64,000 nucleotides of DNA from NCBI RefSeq assembly GCF_020510585.1, contig NZ_CP075190.1, positions 2,974,001 through 3,038,000 of the forward strand, in the 5' to 3' direction. The position numbers were made by a program, and so were the translations under genes. Positions 15,801 to 26,235 of the stretch are shown piece by piece. The notes below the pieces were generated by a model. That model made no database searches. It had not been told where the DNA came from and worked only from the letters and a program-made list of their open reading frames with translations. The DNA is from Ferribacterium limneticum (lineage in GTDB: Bacteria; Pseudomonadota; Gammaproteobacteria; Burkholderiales; Rhodocyclaceae). Position 1 is the first letter of the stretch. Every line of letters begins with the position of its first letter.

Positions 15801-16973
15801 TCAGAAGGTAAAGTTGAGACCAACATTCAGGAGAAAAGACTGTTCTCCGACAGCGGGGATGCCCGCGGCGACAATGCTGGTCTTGATCGTTGCAGCAGAG
15901 CCGGCGTCAACGTAGGCCATCTGGACATAAAACGTGGTGTCGGGCCTAAATGAAAAGTCATTGCTGAAGACAAGGTTACGGGTGTGATCATTTGAGTTCC
16001 GTTTGTCCTTGTTGTCGTAATAGGCAACGGTCGCCGTGTTTCGGGGGTGCCACTTCCAATCGACACCCACGCCGATTCCGTCTACGTCAGATACATTTGC
16101 ACCCGCTTTGGTGTCGTTCTTGGCATTCAGATAATTTCCCTTAAAGGTGAAATCGCCGAAAGGAATAGCAATACCAAGTCCGGCATGCTTCACGTTGCTG
16201 TGAGCGGTCGCCTCATCCTTAACTTCCTGATACGACGCTGAAAGGGTGACCGGACCGGTGTAAGTAGCGCCAAGTGCATACGCGCTGTTTTTTTCCATGC
16301 CCCCCTCTTTGCCACCAAGAGCCCAGAGGACGCCGAAATTCACGGGGCCAATAGTATTGCGGTACTGAATTGCATTGCTAAAAAATATACCAACGTCGTT
16401 ATTTGTATTTCGGTCAGTGCCAGGCCCACCCGCGGTGGCCGCATATTGGTTGTAGGCCCAGGCGTAGAGGTTGGAGAACTGCTCTTTGAATGCCCTGGGC
16501 TCAGTCGCTATATGTGCCAGCAGCGCCGGACCATATTGGCGACCAAGCGTGACACTGCCCCAATCTCCGCTCAGGCCGAGATTTGCCTGGCGACGGAAAA
16601 GCACGTTGCCTGTACCCGCGGCATCACCCGTACCATGAAAATTGCCGTTGTTTGTATCGAAGTGGGCTTCGAGGTTAAAGAAACCGCTCAGGCCTTTGCC
16701 CAAATCTCTATTTCCCTTGAAACCGAGTACGGATTGACGCAAGCCGCTCGTTTCCATCGATGTCTTGCTGCCACCGCCTCCTTGATCAGATTTGCTCTGA
16801 TAAAGGAATCCAGCATCAATAATCCCGAAGATTTCCACACCGGGCAGTCCAGTTTCTAAAGCCTGCGACGCCGGTACCATAGACAGCATCAGTACGGCCG
16901 CCGCAACGGTATTTTTCTTTGAGAAATTCGCATGAACGCGGATTCTGCAAGTTTTGCTTTTAGTAAAAGTCAT
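15801..16973 (-). CDS. Gram-negative porin (OmpC/general diffusion type)
   Basis: A 390-residue outer-membrane porin. After a signal peptide (VAAAVLMLSMVPASQA) come the betaproteobacterial porin blocks VEIFGIIDAGFLYQS, GLRQSVLGFKGNRDLGKGLSGFFNLEAHFD and FRRQANLGLSGDWGSVTLGRQYGPAL, and the protein ends in LNVGLNFTF with the terminal Phe needed for barrel assembly. It is the first gene of the operon with the quinoprotein and cytochrome, so it probably admits the alcohol substrate. AGGAGG precedes the ATG, and a sigma-54-type promoter lies at 17056-17071. Confidence 0.9.
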   Translation of the reverse strand: MTFTKSKTCRIRVHANFSKKNTVAAAVLMLSMVPASQALETGLPGVEIFGIIDAGFLYQSKSDQGGGGSKTSMETSGLRQSVLGFKGNRDLGKGLSGFFNLEAHFDTNNGNFHGTGDAAGTGNVLFRRQANLGLSGDWGSVTLGRQYGPALLAHIATEPRAFKEQFSNLYAWAYNQYAATAGGPGTDRNTNNDVGIFFSNAIQYRNTIGPVNFGVLWALGGKEGGMEKNSAYALGATYTGPVTLSASYQEVKDEATAHSNVKHAGLGIAIPFGDFTFKGNYLNAKNDTKAGANVSDVDGIGVGVDWKWHPRNTATVAYYDNKDKRNSNDHTRNLVFSNDFSFRPDTTFYVQMAYVDAGSAATIKTSIVAAGIPAVGEQSFLLNVGLNFTF

Positions 16974-17055
16974 TGTCCCCTCCTAATGTTAATACTTAAC
17001 AATTAATGGTTTAACGTAATGCTCGCGCTGCAAAACATTCGTTGATGGGACAGAG

Positions 17056-17071
17056 AGCAGAGTTCATGCCA
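17056..17071 (-). promoter_or_regulatory. Candidate sigma-54 promoter for porin-quinoprotein-cytochrome operon
   Basis: On the minus strand the sequence is TGGCATGAACTCTGCT. The -24 element matches fully and the -12 element is CTGC, with GG and GC 12 bases apart. Predicted start near 17045, 72 bases before the porin ATG. Confidence 0.65.
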
Positions 17072-17143
17072 GCACAAAAAGTGCTTAAAACTGGTCGTAA
17101 ACAGTGAATATTCAAAATTATTCGCTTAAATTTCAATATTCCC

Positions 17144-17203
17144 TGCGACAGTTGTAGCTTTGCGACATCTCCAGCAGCGACAGTTGTCTAAAGGCTGCGA
17201 CGA
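17144..17203. promoter_or_regulatory. Cluster of TGCGACA activator half-sites between porin and thiC
   Basis: TGCGACA occurs at 17144-17150 and 17161-17167, AGCGACA at 17176-17182 and TGCGACG at 17196-17202; GCGACAGTTGT is repeated at 17145 and 17177. The same half-site forms the inverted repeat upstream of acoX. The cluster lies 73-130 bases from the porin promoter and about 180-240 bases from the candidate thiC promoter. Confidence 0.6.
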
Positions 17204-17333
17204 AAAGACCAGATTTCAGGGCAGGCTTTAAGGATTGATATAACTGCCCTCGTCCCTCCCGGCTCACATTCCTCTTGATAAGCACCGAGGCGCTTGCTGC
17301 AACGAAGGCGTTCCCGGGCGCGCTAGCGCCTAG

Positions 17334-19412
<2,079 letters not shown>

Positions 19413-19507
19413 TTCAACACCCGTCCCGCCATTGCAACAGCCGCCTCATCGCACTTCCGAAGCATTTTTCTGACACTGAATAAACCTATTTCAACAGGAG
19501 ACATAAA

Positions 19508-19978
19508 ATGAAAATTACCCACGCACTCGGAACAAGCATCGCGCTGCTCGTCGCTTTCTGGGTTTACGTCAGCATCGGACACCCCGAACTGAAACTCTAT
19601 CCATGGATCGGTTTCGTCGCCTGGGCTGCTTTTTTTGCCGCCGGAGGGGGCCGCACCGGCTTGGTCAAACCTCTTGCCACCAGCACGGCTGGCATCGTTC
19701 TGACTGCGCTCACCATGTATGGCGTCGGTCAGTCTGGGAACGGCCTGGTGATACTTATGCTGTTGGTCGCGATCCTGGCTTTCGTGTTGGTGTTGATATC
19801 AGAAGTTGGCATTTTTTCATACACACCAGCAGCGTTCTTGGGTGCGGCAACGTATTTTGGCTCGGGGAGCAAAATAGACGAAAGCATCGTATTCGTCATT
19901 CTTTCGTGGGTTGCCGGGCTACTTCTCGGTTACGCATCCGAGGTAATTGGTAACAAGATCGCGCGCCCTGCAGTTTAG
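19508..19978 (+). CDS. DUF1097 family integral membrane protein
   Basis: A 156-residue hydrophobic protein with about five transmembrane segments (around residues 8-24, 28-46, 55-72, 80-100 and 130-147). The pattern is that of DUF1097, whose function is unknown. It lies between thiC and thiS, with an ACAGGAGA ribosome binding site, and ends just before the thiS start region, so it is probably cotranscribed with the thiamine genes. A role in precursor or vitamin transport would be a guess. Confidence 0.75.
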   Translation: MKITHALGTSIALLVAFWVYVSIGHPELKLYPWIGFVAWAAFFAAGGGRTGLVKPLATSTAGIVLTALTMYGVGQSGNGLVILMLLVAILAFVLVLISEVGIFSYTPAAFLGAATYFGSGSKIDESIVFVILSWVAGLLLGYASEVIGNKIARPAV

Positions 19979-19989
19979 TGAGGTATTGC

Positions 19990-20220
19990 ATGTCCGCGAT
20001 TAAATGCCAAGAGGCAAGTCAAGTTGTCACGGTCAACGGCGAAGCTGCCCTCTTTCCCCTTGACACCTCAGTTGCCGCCTTGCTGGCCGCGCGCGGAATG
20101 GCGGGAAAGCGCGTCGCTGTCGAGCGCAACGGCGAGATCGTTCCCCGAAGCAAGCATTCAGATACGACGTTGATTCATGGCGACCGTATCGAAATTGTCA
20201 TTGCTGTCGGTGGTGGCTGA
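19990..20220 (+). CDS. thiS: Sulfur carrier protein ThiS
   Basis: A 76-residue ubiquitin-like protein ending in Gly-Gly-Gly (IVIAVGGG); the C-terminal Gly-Gly is the site adenylated and thiocarboxylated during thiazole formation. The N-terminus is slightly longer than usual (typically about 66 residues). [39 protein letters not shown] and GDRIEIV match the family. GAGG lies 8 bases before the ATG at 19990. Directly followed by thiG. Confidence 0.92.
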   Translation: MSAIKCQEASQVVTVNGEAALFPLDTSVAALLAARGMAGKRVAVERNGEIVPRSKHSDTTLIHGDRIEIVIAVGGG

Positions 20221-20249
20221 AACGTTCTGGAACGCTAGGTGAATCAATA

Positions 20250-21047
20250 ATGGAAGATCCTCTGATCATTGCAGGCAAGAGCTACCGATCGCGCTTGCTT
20301 GTCGGAACGGGCAAGTACCGGGACTTTGCGGAAACAAAAGCGGCAATTGATCTCAGCGGTGCCGAGATAGTTACCGTTGCCATTCGTCGTACCAATATCG
20401 GTCAGGATACTAGCCAGCCATCACTGCTCGATTTCCTGCCGCCTTCCCGCTACACGCTATTGCCGAATAGCGCCGGGTGTTACACGGCGGCGGACGCAGT
20501 ACGCACACTGCGACTTGCTCGGGAACTTCTCGACGGACATAGCCTGGTAAAACTCGAAGTCCTGGGCGATGGCAAGACACTATTCCCTGATATGCCAGCC
20601 ACTCTTGAAGCCGCTAGCATCCTCGTCAAGGATGGTTTCAAGGTCATGGTCTATTGCGCTGACGACCCCATCCAGGCCAAGCGTCTGGAGGAGTTGGGCT
20701 GTGTCGCGATTATGCCTCTCGCCAGCTTGATCGGTTCGGGCATGGGGATTCTAAACCCGTGGAACTTAAGGCTCATTATCGACAATGCAAAAGTGCCTGT
20801 CATTGTCGATGCCGGTGTTGGCACCGCGTCAGATGCCACCATTGGCATGGAACTGGGATGCGCAGGAGTACTTATGAACACTGCAATTGCCAGTGCGAAA
20901 AATCCGCCATTGATGGCGAAGGCAATGAAAAATGCTGTTCAGGCTGGGCGCGAAGCGTACCTTGCCGGACGTATGCCGAAGAAACTCTATAGTGGAGATC
21001 CGTCATCGCCGACGGATGGGGTAATCGGTTCACCAAGCCACCGCTGA
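20250..21047 (+). CDS. thiG: Thiazole synthase ThiG
   Basis: A 265-residue TIM-barrel enzyme that builds the thiazole phosphate of thiamine from deoxyxylulose phosphate, dehydroglycine and ThiS thiocarboxylate. K101 in VKLEVLGD is the Schiff-base lysine, and [34 protein letters not shown] and [18 protein letters not shown] are family blocks. It follows thiS by 29 bases. No thiE, thiD or thiO/thiH follows, so the rest of the pathway must be elsewhere. Confidence 0.95.
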   Translation: MEDPLIIAGKSYRSRLLVGTGKYRDFAETKAAIDLSGAEIVTVAIRRTNIGQDTSQPSLLDFLPPSRYTLLPNSAGCYTAADAVRTLRLARELLDGHSLVKLEVLGDGKTLFPDMPATLEAASILVKDGFKVMVYCADDPIQAKRLEELGCVAIMPLASLIGSGMGILNPWNLRLIIDNAKVPVIVDAGVGTASDATIGMELGCAGVLMNTAIASAKNPPLMAKAMKNAVQAGREAYLAGRMPKKLYSGDPSSPTDGVIGSPSHR

Positions 21048-21334
21048 CGGACAAACCCAAAAGCTTGGCGAGTTACCCGGCAAAGCGACGCATGGGCGGG
21101 CGAAGCCGCTACCTCGCAGCCCATGGCTGACGCCCGCCCGTCGTCCCCCAGCCCCCTCTGGCAGGTGCGGCCGAGTTTGCGCGCCGGCCCATACCCCCCG
21201 CGCACGGCGCTTGCTGCCTCACCATGGCAAGCAAGCGTTCCTGCGCTGTCTTTCAGGCAACTTCCAGGCTATCGCGGCCGAAACGTCCGTGGAGAATTCC
21301 TCTCTGTGCCCTGATTCGCCCCCGGGAACGCGAC
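21048..21334. other. Gene-free stretch downstream of thiG with GC-rich inverted repeat
   Basis: Nothing here looks coding. A stem GGGCGGGCG (21093-21101) / CGCCCGCCC (21131-21139) can extend through GCGAC/GTCGT with a small bulge and encloses a second pairing GCCCATG with CATGGGC. There is no T tract, so it is not a classical terminator. It may still end or protect the thiG transcript. Confidence 0.4.
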
Positions 21335-21391
21335 TGTGACAGATGTATCCCATGTCACACATTTCCCTGTAATAGCAGATACAGATGTCAC
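21335..21391. promoter_or_regulatory. Putative activator sites upstream of the second quinoprotein operon
   Basis: An inverted repeat TGTGACA (21335-21341) / TGTCACA (21353-21359), 11 bases apart, and a third half-site TGTCACT (21386-21392). The half-site TGTGACA differs from the TGCGACA of the acoX and porin regions by one base. The cluster lies 52-108 bases upstream of the sigma-54-type promoter at 21443. Confidence 0.55.
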
Positions 21392-21442
21392 TTAATTCGC
21401 TGAAAAGCGCCAAAAACAGGCCTGTTAACGGCCTGTTATGCG

Positions 21443-21458
21443 TGGCATGGAACTCGCT
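21443..21458 (+). promoter_or_regulatory. Candidate sigma-54 promoter for the second quinoprotein operon
   Basis: TGGCATGGAACTCGCT has a full TGGCATG -24 element and a TCGC -12 element with the right 12-base spacing. Predicted start near 21469, 71 bases before the ATG at 21540. Confidence 0.6.
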
Positions 21459-21539
21459 AAAACCAGCTACGGGTATTGAACTCGTACGGCCGGCGGACTT
21501 GGCTGCTGGTTGAAAATCAGAGGAAAGAGGAGATTATTA

Positions 21540-23312
21540 ATGCAACACAGATCCGTGAAAAGGATACTTGCAAAGAGCCTGGTTATCAGTGCCGCTACAG
21601 CCATGCTGTCTCTTGCAAATACTGTCTTTGCTGCAGATGAAAAGGGCTCGGCCGATCCAGAGCCGCCGTTAGGCGTCAACGTTTTGGAGGCCACGTTCAA
21701 GTGGCGCCCCAACTACGTCTCGGAAGACATGCTTTTAAACGCCGACAAGGATGCAAACAACTGGCTCCACTACGGCAAGGACTACCAGGGGACACGGTTC
21801 AGCCAACTGCGCCAGATCAACCGCGAAAACGTCAGCAAGCTGGTTCCGGTGTGGAATCTTTCGTTTGGCGTCAATGATGCACAGGACAGCCAGGCAATGG
21901 TGGTCAATGGCCGAATCTATGTCACGGCAAGCCAGAACAAGGTTTTCGCCCTGGATGGAGAGTCCGGCCGCATGCGCTGGAAGTATGAGCGCTCCCTACC
22001 CGGAGACCTGGGGGCCCGTTTGTGCTGCGAAGCAGTTAACCGTGGTGTAGCAGTGTTCAAGAACATGGTTTACATGGCCACCCTGGATACGCATCTGGTT
22101 GCTCTTGACAACACGACTGGGCGTGTCGTTTGGGATGTCAAACTGGGCGACTACCAAACAGGTGAGATTTACACGTCAATGCCGCTGGTCGCCAACGGGA
22201 TGATCGTGGTCGGCAACTCCGGTGCAGACGTTGGGGGCAACGTTGGCAAGATTACGGCGCTTGATCCTGATACCGGCAAGATCATTTGGCAAACCAAGAC
22301 ACGCCCGACGAGCGCCAACGACCCTGCGGCCAAAACCTGGGCGAACGACTCCTGGCAGACGGGCGGAGCAGCGGCCTGGTTGACCGGCAACTACGACCCG
22401 AAGACCAAGACGATTTTCTGGGGGGTCGGCAATCCCACGCCGGACTTTGATCCACGGGTACGGGCCGGGGACAACCTCTACAGCAATTCGACGCTTGCCC
22501 TCGATGCCAACACAGGAAAAATCAAGCACCATTTCCAATACACCCCGAACGACTCGTGGGACTACGACGGAAATAACGAAACCATCCTGATCGACGACGA
22601 ACTGGGACGCAAGGTATGGCTGCATGCCGATCGCAACGGCCACGTCTATTCGATCAACAGGGATAGCGGCAAGTGCAACTGGGTGGTTCCGATCGCCCGG
22701 GTGAACTGGGTTACCGGCTTTAAGGACAACTGCCGCCCGATCGTCAATCCGGACAAGGTGCCAAGCTACGACAAGGTGGTCACCGATATCGCTCCGATTC
22801 TGGATGGTGGCAAGGAATGGCACCCGGCATCCTACAGCCCGCTGACAAAGTTCCTCTATGTGCCGTTTATCGACAGCTCAATGGACATCCAAGCCAAACA
22901 GATGAGCTGGAAAAAAGGCGAGTGGTTCTTGTCTTCCAAGGTCCTGAAGGCAAACCCCTATACCGGCGGCGTCAAGGCATTTGATGCGACAACGGGCAAG
23001 GTCGCCTGGTCCCGCCCCCAAAGCACCCCGGCAACCAGCGGCCTCTTGAGCACCGCCGGCGGCCTCGTTTTCTCGGGTGATGCAGAAGGTTATTTCTCGT
23101 CGATGCGTGACGACACCGGTGAGACGCTGTGGCAATTTAACGTGGGCACCGGCATTCACGGCAACCCGACGACCTTCAACGTCGATGGCAAGCAATATGT
23201 TGCGATTGTCTATGGGCCAGGGGGCGGCAGCTTGTGGCCGCTGGTCTATGGCGAGTTGTTCAAACACCAGAACCGGGGCGGCGGCATGATGGTCTTCGCT
23301 CTTCAAAAATAA
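21540..23312 (+). CDS. PQQ-dependent alcohol dehydrogenase (quinoprotein), ExaA/PedE/H-like
   Basis: A 590-residue periplasmic quinoprotein with signal peptide (AMLSLANTVFA|AD). It has the vicinal cysteine pair C162-C163 (RLCCEAVNRG), the propeller W-motifs (ALDGESGRMRW, ALDNTTGRVVW, ALDPDTGKIIW), the metal-site region GVGNPTPDFD (N298) and the catalytic segment WDYDGNNE with D341 and D343. The second Asp (D343) is the residue linked to lanthanide use; the usual Glu ligand of the SGxE segment appears as Asp (NSGAD). AGAGGAG precedes the ATG at 21540. First gene of an operon with an MxaJ-like protein and cytochrome c. Confidence 0.92.
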   Translation: MQHRSVKRILAKSLVISAATAMLSLANTVFAADEKGSADPEPPLGVNVLEATFKWRPNYVSEDMLLNADKDANNWLHYGKDYQGTRFSQLRQINRENVSKLVPVWNLSFGVNDAQDSQAMVVNGRIYVTASQNKVFALDGESGRMRWKYERSLPGDLGARLCCEAVNRGVAVFKNMVYMATLDTHLVALDNTTGRVVWDVKLGDYQTGEIYTSMPLVANGMIVVGNSGADVGGNVGKITALDPDTGKIIWQTKTRPTSANDPAAKTWANDSWQTGGAAAWLTGNYDPKTKTIFWGVGNPTPDFDPRVRAGDNLYSNSTLALDANTGKIKHHFQYTPNDSWDYDGNNETILIDDELGRKVWLHADRNGHVYSINRDSGKCNWVVPIARVNWVTGFKDNCRPIVNPDKVPSYDKVVTDIAPILDGGKEWHPASYSPLTKFLYVPFIDSSMDIQAKQMSWKKGEWFLSSKVLKANPYTGGVKAFDATTGKVAWSRPQSTPATSGLLSTAGGLVFSGDAEGYFSSMRDDTGETLWQFNVGTGIHGNPTTFNVDGKQYVAIVYGPGGGSLWPLVYGELFKHQNRGGGMMVFALQK

Positions 23313-23360
23313 GCAATATGGATGGCGCGCCCTCCCCGGGGCGCGCTCAGGAGTCTGGAA

Positions 23361-24176
23361 ATGAACAAGATGAAATTTTCGGCGTCCTACGCGCTGATGC
23401 TGGTTTTCGCCCTGTGTTTATCACATGCATATGCCAGCGATGCGCCAAAAACAGGGACCATGCCCGAACTGGTGGCGTGTTTGTCCGATGACAACGCACC
23501 GTTTTCGTCCTCGAATGGAGGAGGAATTGATGCAGAAATGTCGCGCCGCCTTGGAGAATTCCTCCATCGCCCAGTGCGTATATCTTGGATCGCGATTCCC
23601 GAACGTGGCGGATTAGGCAGGGCTCTGCGCATGGCGATGAAGCCAGGCAACTGCGATCTGTTTTTTGGCATCCCGGTGAATGGCACAGCGAATGAGGATG
23701 TGCTCGAACAACACCTGGAAACCTCAGAACCATACCTCTCTACGGGCTATGTACTCGTCGCCGCAAAGGGGAGCAACGTCAGGACACTTGATGATGCTCA
23801 AAGAGCCCAGCGGGTTGGCGTGGTTACCGCCACACCGGCCGATATGTACCTTCACAAACAACGTTTCAACAGAATTCCCTACGGCAATAACCGCGACCTG
23901 TTAGACGCCCTATCGGAGGGCGCCGTGAACGCAGCAGTCCTTTGGCTCCCAGCCTTGGCGAGTGCCGAGCAACGAGGCTTCGAGCTCTGGCCAAATGCCA
24001 TTCGAGATGAGCATCTTCCATCGCCCGAACTGGAGACACGCTTTGTCATTGCCATGCGGAGCGGCGAAGCCGACCTGAAAGCCAACCTCAATGTGGCGCT
24101 TGCTCACCTGCGCTCGGATGGATCACTGGACAGCATCCTGCGCCGCCACGGAATTGCCCGGACGCATGTCCAGTGA
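23361..24176 (+). CDS. Periplasmic substrate-binding-like protein associated with quinoproteins (MxaJ/XoxJ-like)
   Basis: A 271-residue protein with signal peptide (MLVFALCLSHAYA|SD) and an extracellular solute-binding fold of family 3: LVACLSDDNAPFSS, GGIDAEMSRRLGEFLHRPVRISW, NCDLFFGIPV, SEPYLSTGYVLVA and RVGVVTATPADMYL. Proteins of this type next to PQQ dehydrogenases (MxaJ, XoxJ) are thought to help mature or activate the enzyme rather than feed an ABC transporter, and no ABC genes are present here. AGGAG precedes the ATG at 23361; the open frame from 23322 has no such site. Confidence 0.8.
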   Translation: MNKMKFSASYALMLVFALCLSHAYASDAPKTGTMPELVACLSDDNAPFSSSNGGGIDAEMSRRLGEFLHRPVRISWIAIPERGGLGRALRMAMKPGNCDLFFGIPVNGTANEDVLEQHLETSEPYLSTGYVLVAAKGSNVRTLDDAQRAQRVGVVTATPADMYLHKQRFNRIPYGNNRDLLDALSEGAVNAAVLWLPALASAEQRGFELWPNAIRDEHLPSPELETRFVIAMRSGEADLKANLNVALAHLRSDGSLDSILRRHGIARTHVQ

Positions 24177-24220
24177 CGCTCATTTTTCCCAAAATCTCAA
24201 TCACTCTCTAGAAGCTACAG

Positions 24221-24703
24221 ATGGATAAACAACTCATTCAAAAGTGGTCAACCCAGGCATTTCATGGAAAACGACTGCTATCAGTCACCGCAATGATCAT
24301 GGCACTGGGCCTTGCCAGCATTGCCCATGCATTTGGCGTCCCCTCCGGAGACTCTGCAACACCTGCCGCCTCCGCCAATCCATTCGCGGGGAGCGCGGAG
24401 AAAGCGCGAAAGGGGGAGGAATTGTTTGGTCGAAATTGCCAGCAATGCCATAACACCAGGGGGCATGGCGGCAAGTGCCCACAACTTGTCCGGGGTGCCT
24501 GGGCGCCGGGTGGGGCAAACTCGGACCAATTCATGTTTGACACGATTACCAAGGGCCGCCCGAATACCCAAATGGGGGCTTGGGGCGAAGCCTTAAGCCA
24601 AAGCGAAATATGGGAAATAATTACCTTCTTGCGAGAGGAGGCCGTTCGGGTCAAGGTAATCGATGGCCGCAAGAAAACCGATGACGATGAGTCCTGGTAT
24701 TAA
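24221..24703 (+). CDS. Exported cytochrome c (XoxG/c550-like)
   Basis: A 160-residue cytochrome with signal peptide (ALGLASIAHA) and a normal heme site C73-Q-Q-C76-H77. M118 in TQMGAWG is the likely sixth ligand. The sequence GKCPQLVRGAWAPGG between heme site and Met ligand, and the charged C-terminal tail, resemble cytochromes partnered with quinoprotein alcohol dehydrogenases. Last gene of the operon, followed by a strong terminator at 24719. Confidence 0.88.
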   Translation: MDKQLIQKWSTQAFHGKRLLSVTAMIMALGLASIAHAFGVPSGDSATPAASANPFAGSAEKARKGEELFGRNCQQCHNTRGHGGKCPQLVRGAWAPGGANSDQFMFDTITKGRPNTQMGAWGEALSQSEIWEIITFLREEAVRVKVIDGRKKTDDDESWY

Positions 24704-24718
24704 TTTCTGAATCATGAG

Positions 24719-24743
24719 ACGGGCTGTCGGTGCAGCCCGTTTT
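24719..24743 (+). terminator. Rho-independent terminator after the second quinoprotein operon
   Basis: Stem ACGGGCTG (24719-24726) / CAGCCCGT (24733-24740) with a 6-base loop, followed by TTTT. It closes the operon 15 bases after the cytochrome stop. Confidence 0.85.
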
Positions 24744-24841
24744 CATCAATTGAGTTCGTACCCGATACTTGCCGCCAGACCAAATCGGAGAAGCGGATGA
24801 GAACGCTATCAACACTTGCTACAGCAACTGGATAAATAGAA

Positions 24842-25807
24842 ATGGCAGACAACGCAGGCAGCGTGAAACAAAAAGGCGTCAAGCAAAGAGGCGAACTCAA
24901 AACCGCGCGCATCCCCATCAAGATCGTGCCGGTCGACACCCCGCTGCGTAAACCCGAGTGGATACGCGTCAAGGCCGGCAACAGCGCCGGCCGCTTCGGC
25001 GAAATCAAGACCATGCTGCGCGAAAAGAAGCTGCACACCGTCTGCGAAGAAGCCGCCTGCCCGAATATCGGCGAGTGCTTCGGCCGCGGCACGGCGACCT
25101 TCATGATCCTCGGCGACATCTGCACCCGGCGCTGCCCGTTCTGTGACGTCGGCCATGGTCAACCCCTGCCGCCCAACCCGGACGAACCGCGCGAACTGGC
25201 CGAGTCGGTCGCCACGCTGAAGTTGCGTTACGTCGTCATCACCAGCGTCGACCGCGACGACCTGCGCGACGGCGGCGCCCAGCACTTCGTCGACGTCATC
25301 AGCAATGTCCGCAAACTGTCGCCGACGACCACCGTCGAGACGCTGGTCCCCGACTTCCGCGGCCGCATGGAAGTCGCCCTCGACGTCCTCGGCGGCGCCC
25401 TGCCCGACGTGCTGAACCACAACATGGAAACGGTGCCCCGCCTCTATAAACAGGCCCGCCCCGGCGCCGACTACACGCACTCGCTCGAATTCCTCAAGCA
25501 GTTCAAGGCGCGCTATCCGAACGTCAAAACCAAATCCGGCCTGATGGTCGGCCTCGGCGAAACTGACGAGGAAATCCTCGACGTCATGCGCGACCTGCGT
25601 GCCCACGATGTCGAAATGCTGACCATCGGCCAGTATCTGGCGCCGTCCGGCCACCACCTGCCGGTCACCCGCTACGTCCACCCCGACACCTTCAAGATGT
25701 ATCAAGAAGAGGCGAAGAAAATGGGCTTCACCGGCGCCGCCTGCGCGCCAATGGTCAGATCCAGCTACTGGGCCGACGAGCAGGCGCACAGCGCCGGCGT
25801 GGCCTGA
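24842..25807 (+). CDS. lipA: Lipoyl synthase LipA
   Basis: A 321-residue radical-SAM enzyme that inserts two sulfurs into protein-bound octanoyl groups. Auxiliary-cluster cysteines C68, C73 and C79 ([12 protein letters not shown]) and the SAM-cluster motif C94-x3-C98-x2-C101 (CTRRCPFC) are present, with the C-terminal RSSY. No clear ribosome binding site precedes the ATG at 24842. The usual neighbour lipB is absent: the 100 bases upstream follow the terminator of the low-GC quinoprotein operon, so lipA may have lost its original upstream region. LipA serves AcoC as well as the core 2-oxoacid dehydrogenases. Confidence 0.95.
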   Translation: MADNAGSVKQKGVKQRGELKTARIPIKIVPVDTPLRKPEWIRVKAGNSAGRFGEIKTMLREKKLHTVCEEAACPNIGECFGRGTATFMILGDICTRRCPFCDVGHGQPLPPNPDEPRELAESVATLKLRYVVITSVDRDDLRDGGAQHFVDVISNVRKLSPTTTVETLVPDFRGRMEVALDVLGGALPDVLNHNMETVPRLYKQARPGADYTHSLEFLKQFKARYPNVKTKSGLMVGLGETDEEILDVMRDLRAHDVEMLTIGQYLAPSGHHLPVTRYVHPDTFKMYQEEAKKMGFTGAACAPMVRSSYWADEQAHSAGVA

Positions 25808-25829
25808 ACTCCAACCGACAGCAAGACTT

Positions 25830-25865
25830 CCACGGTCAACCGGAAAAACCGGCCAAAAATGAAAT
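25830..25865 (+). repeat. Dispersed 36-bp repeat, copy 3 (after lipA)
   Basis: CCACGGTCAACCGGAAAAA followed by GGCCAAAAATGAAAT, near the consensus. It lies 22 bases after the lipA stop, just before the end of the convergent gene at 25871. Confidence 0.85.
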
Positions 25866-25870
25866 CCTGA

Positions 25871-26185
25871 TCAGGCCGTTTCGTGCCCGGCGCCGTCCTT
25901 GTCCTGGCGGCCGAGCGTCAGTTCGGTGTTTTCGCTGAGGGCGAAGAAGAAGGCTTCGACGGCTTTCGGCTCACCTGAGGCGGCGAAGGTGGTCTGGCCG
26001 CATTCGCACTGGCCGACCCAGATCGCTTCGATGCCGCGCAGGCCGCGCGTGCTGACCGGGTTGATGGTCGTCACATCGCCGCCGCAGCCATTGCAGACCA
26101 GCTTTTCCGGGCGCGTCGACTCGAGTTTGGCTTGCGCCTGAGCGATGCGTTCTGCCTGCGAACCCCGATTATTGGCCTGTCCCAT
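25871..26185 (-). CDS. Small protein with putative zinc ribbon
   Basis: A 104-residue protein that I do not recognise. A CNGCG pair (about residues 31-34) and CECG (about 60-62) are spaced like a zinc ribbon. The N-terminus is basic (AERIAQAQAKLESTRPEKL) and the C-terminus acidic. GC content and codon use fit a real core gene. Convergent with lipA. Function unknown. Confidence 0.6.
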   Translation of the reverse strand: MGQANNRGSQAERIAQAQAKLESTRPEKLVCNGCGGDVTTINPVSTRGLRGIEAIWVGQCECGQTTFAASGEPKAVEAFFFALSENTELTLGRQDKDGAGHETA

Positions 26186-26235
26186 GTCTGTTCCCCGCGC
26201 TTTTCAAAGGCTGGCAGGATACAGGAGTTTCAATC

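Noticed and set aside
17144..17203. Short spaced repeats resembling a tiny CRISPR array
   Set aside because: The units are 7-11 bases with irregular spacing, and no cas genes are present; regulatory half-sites explain them better.
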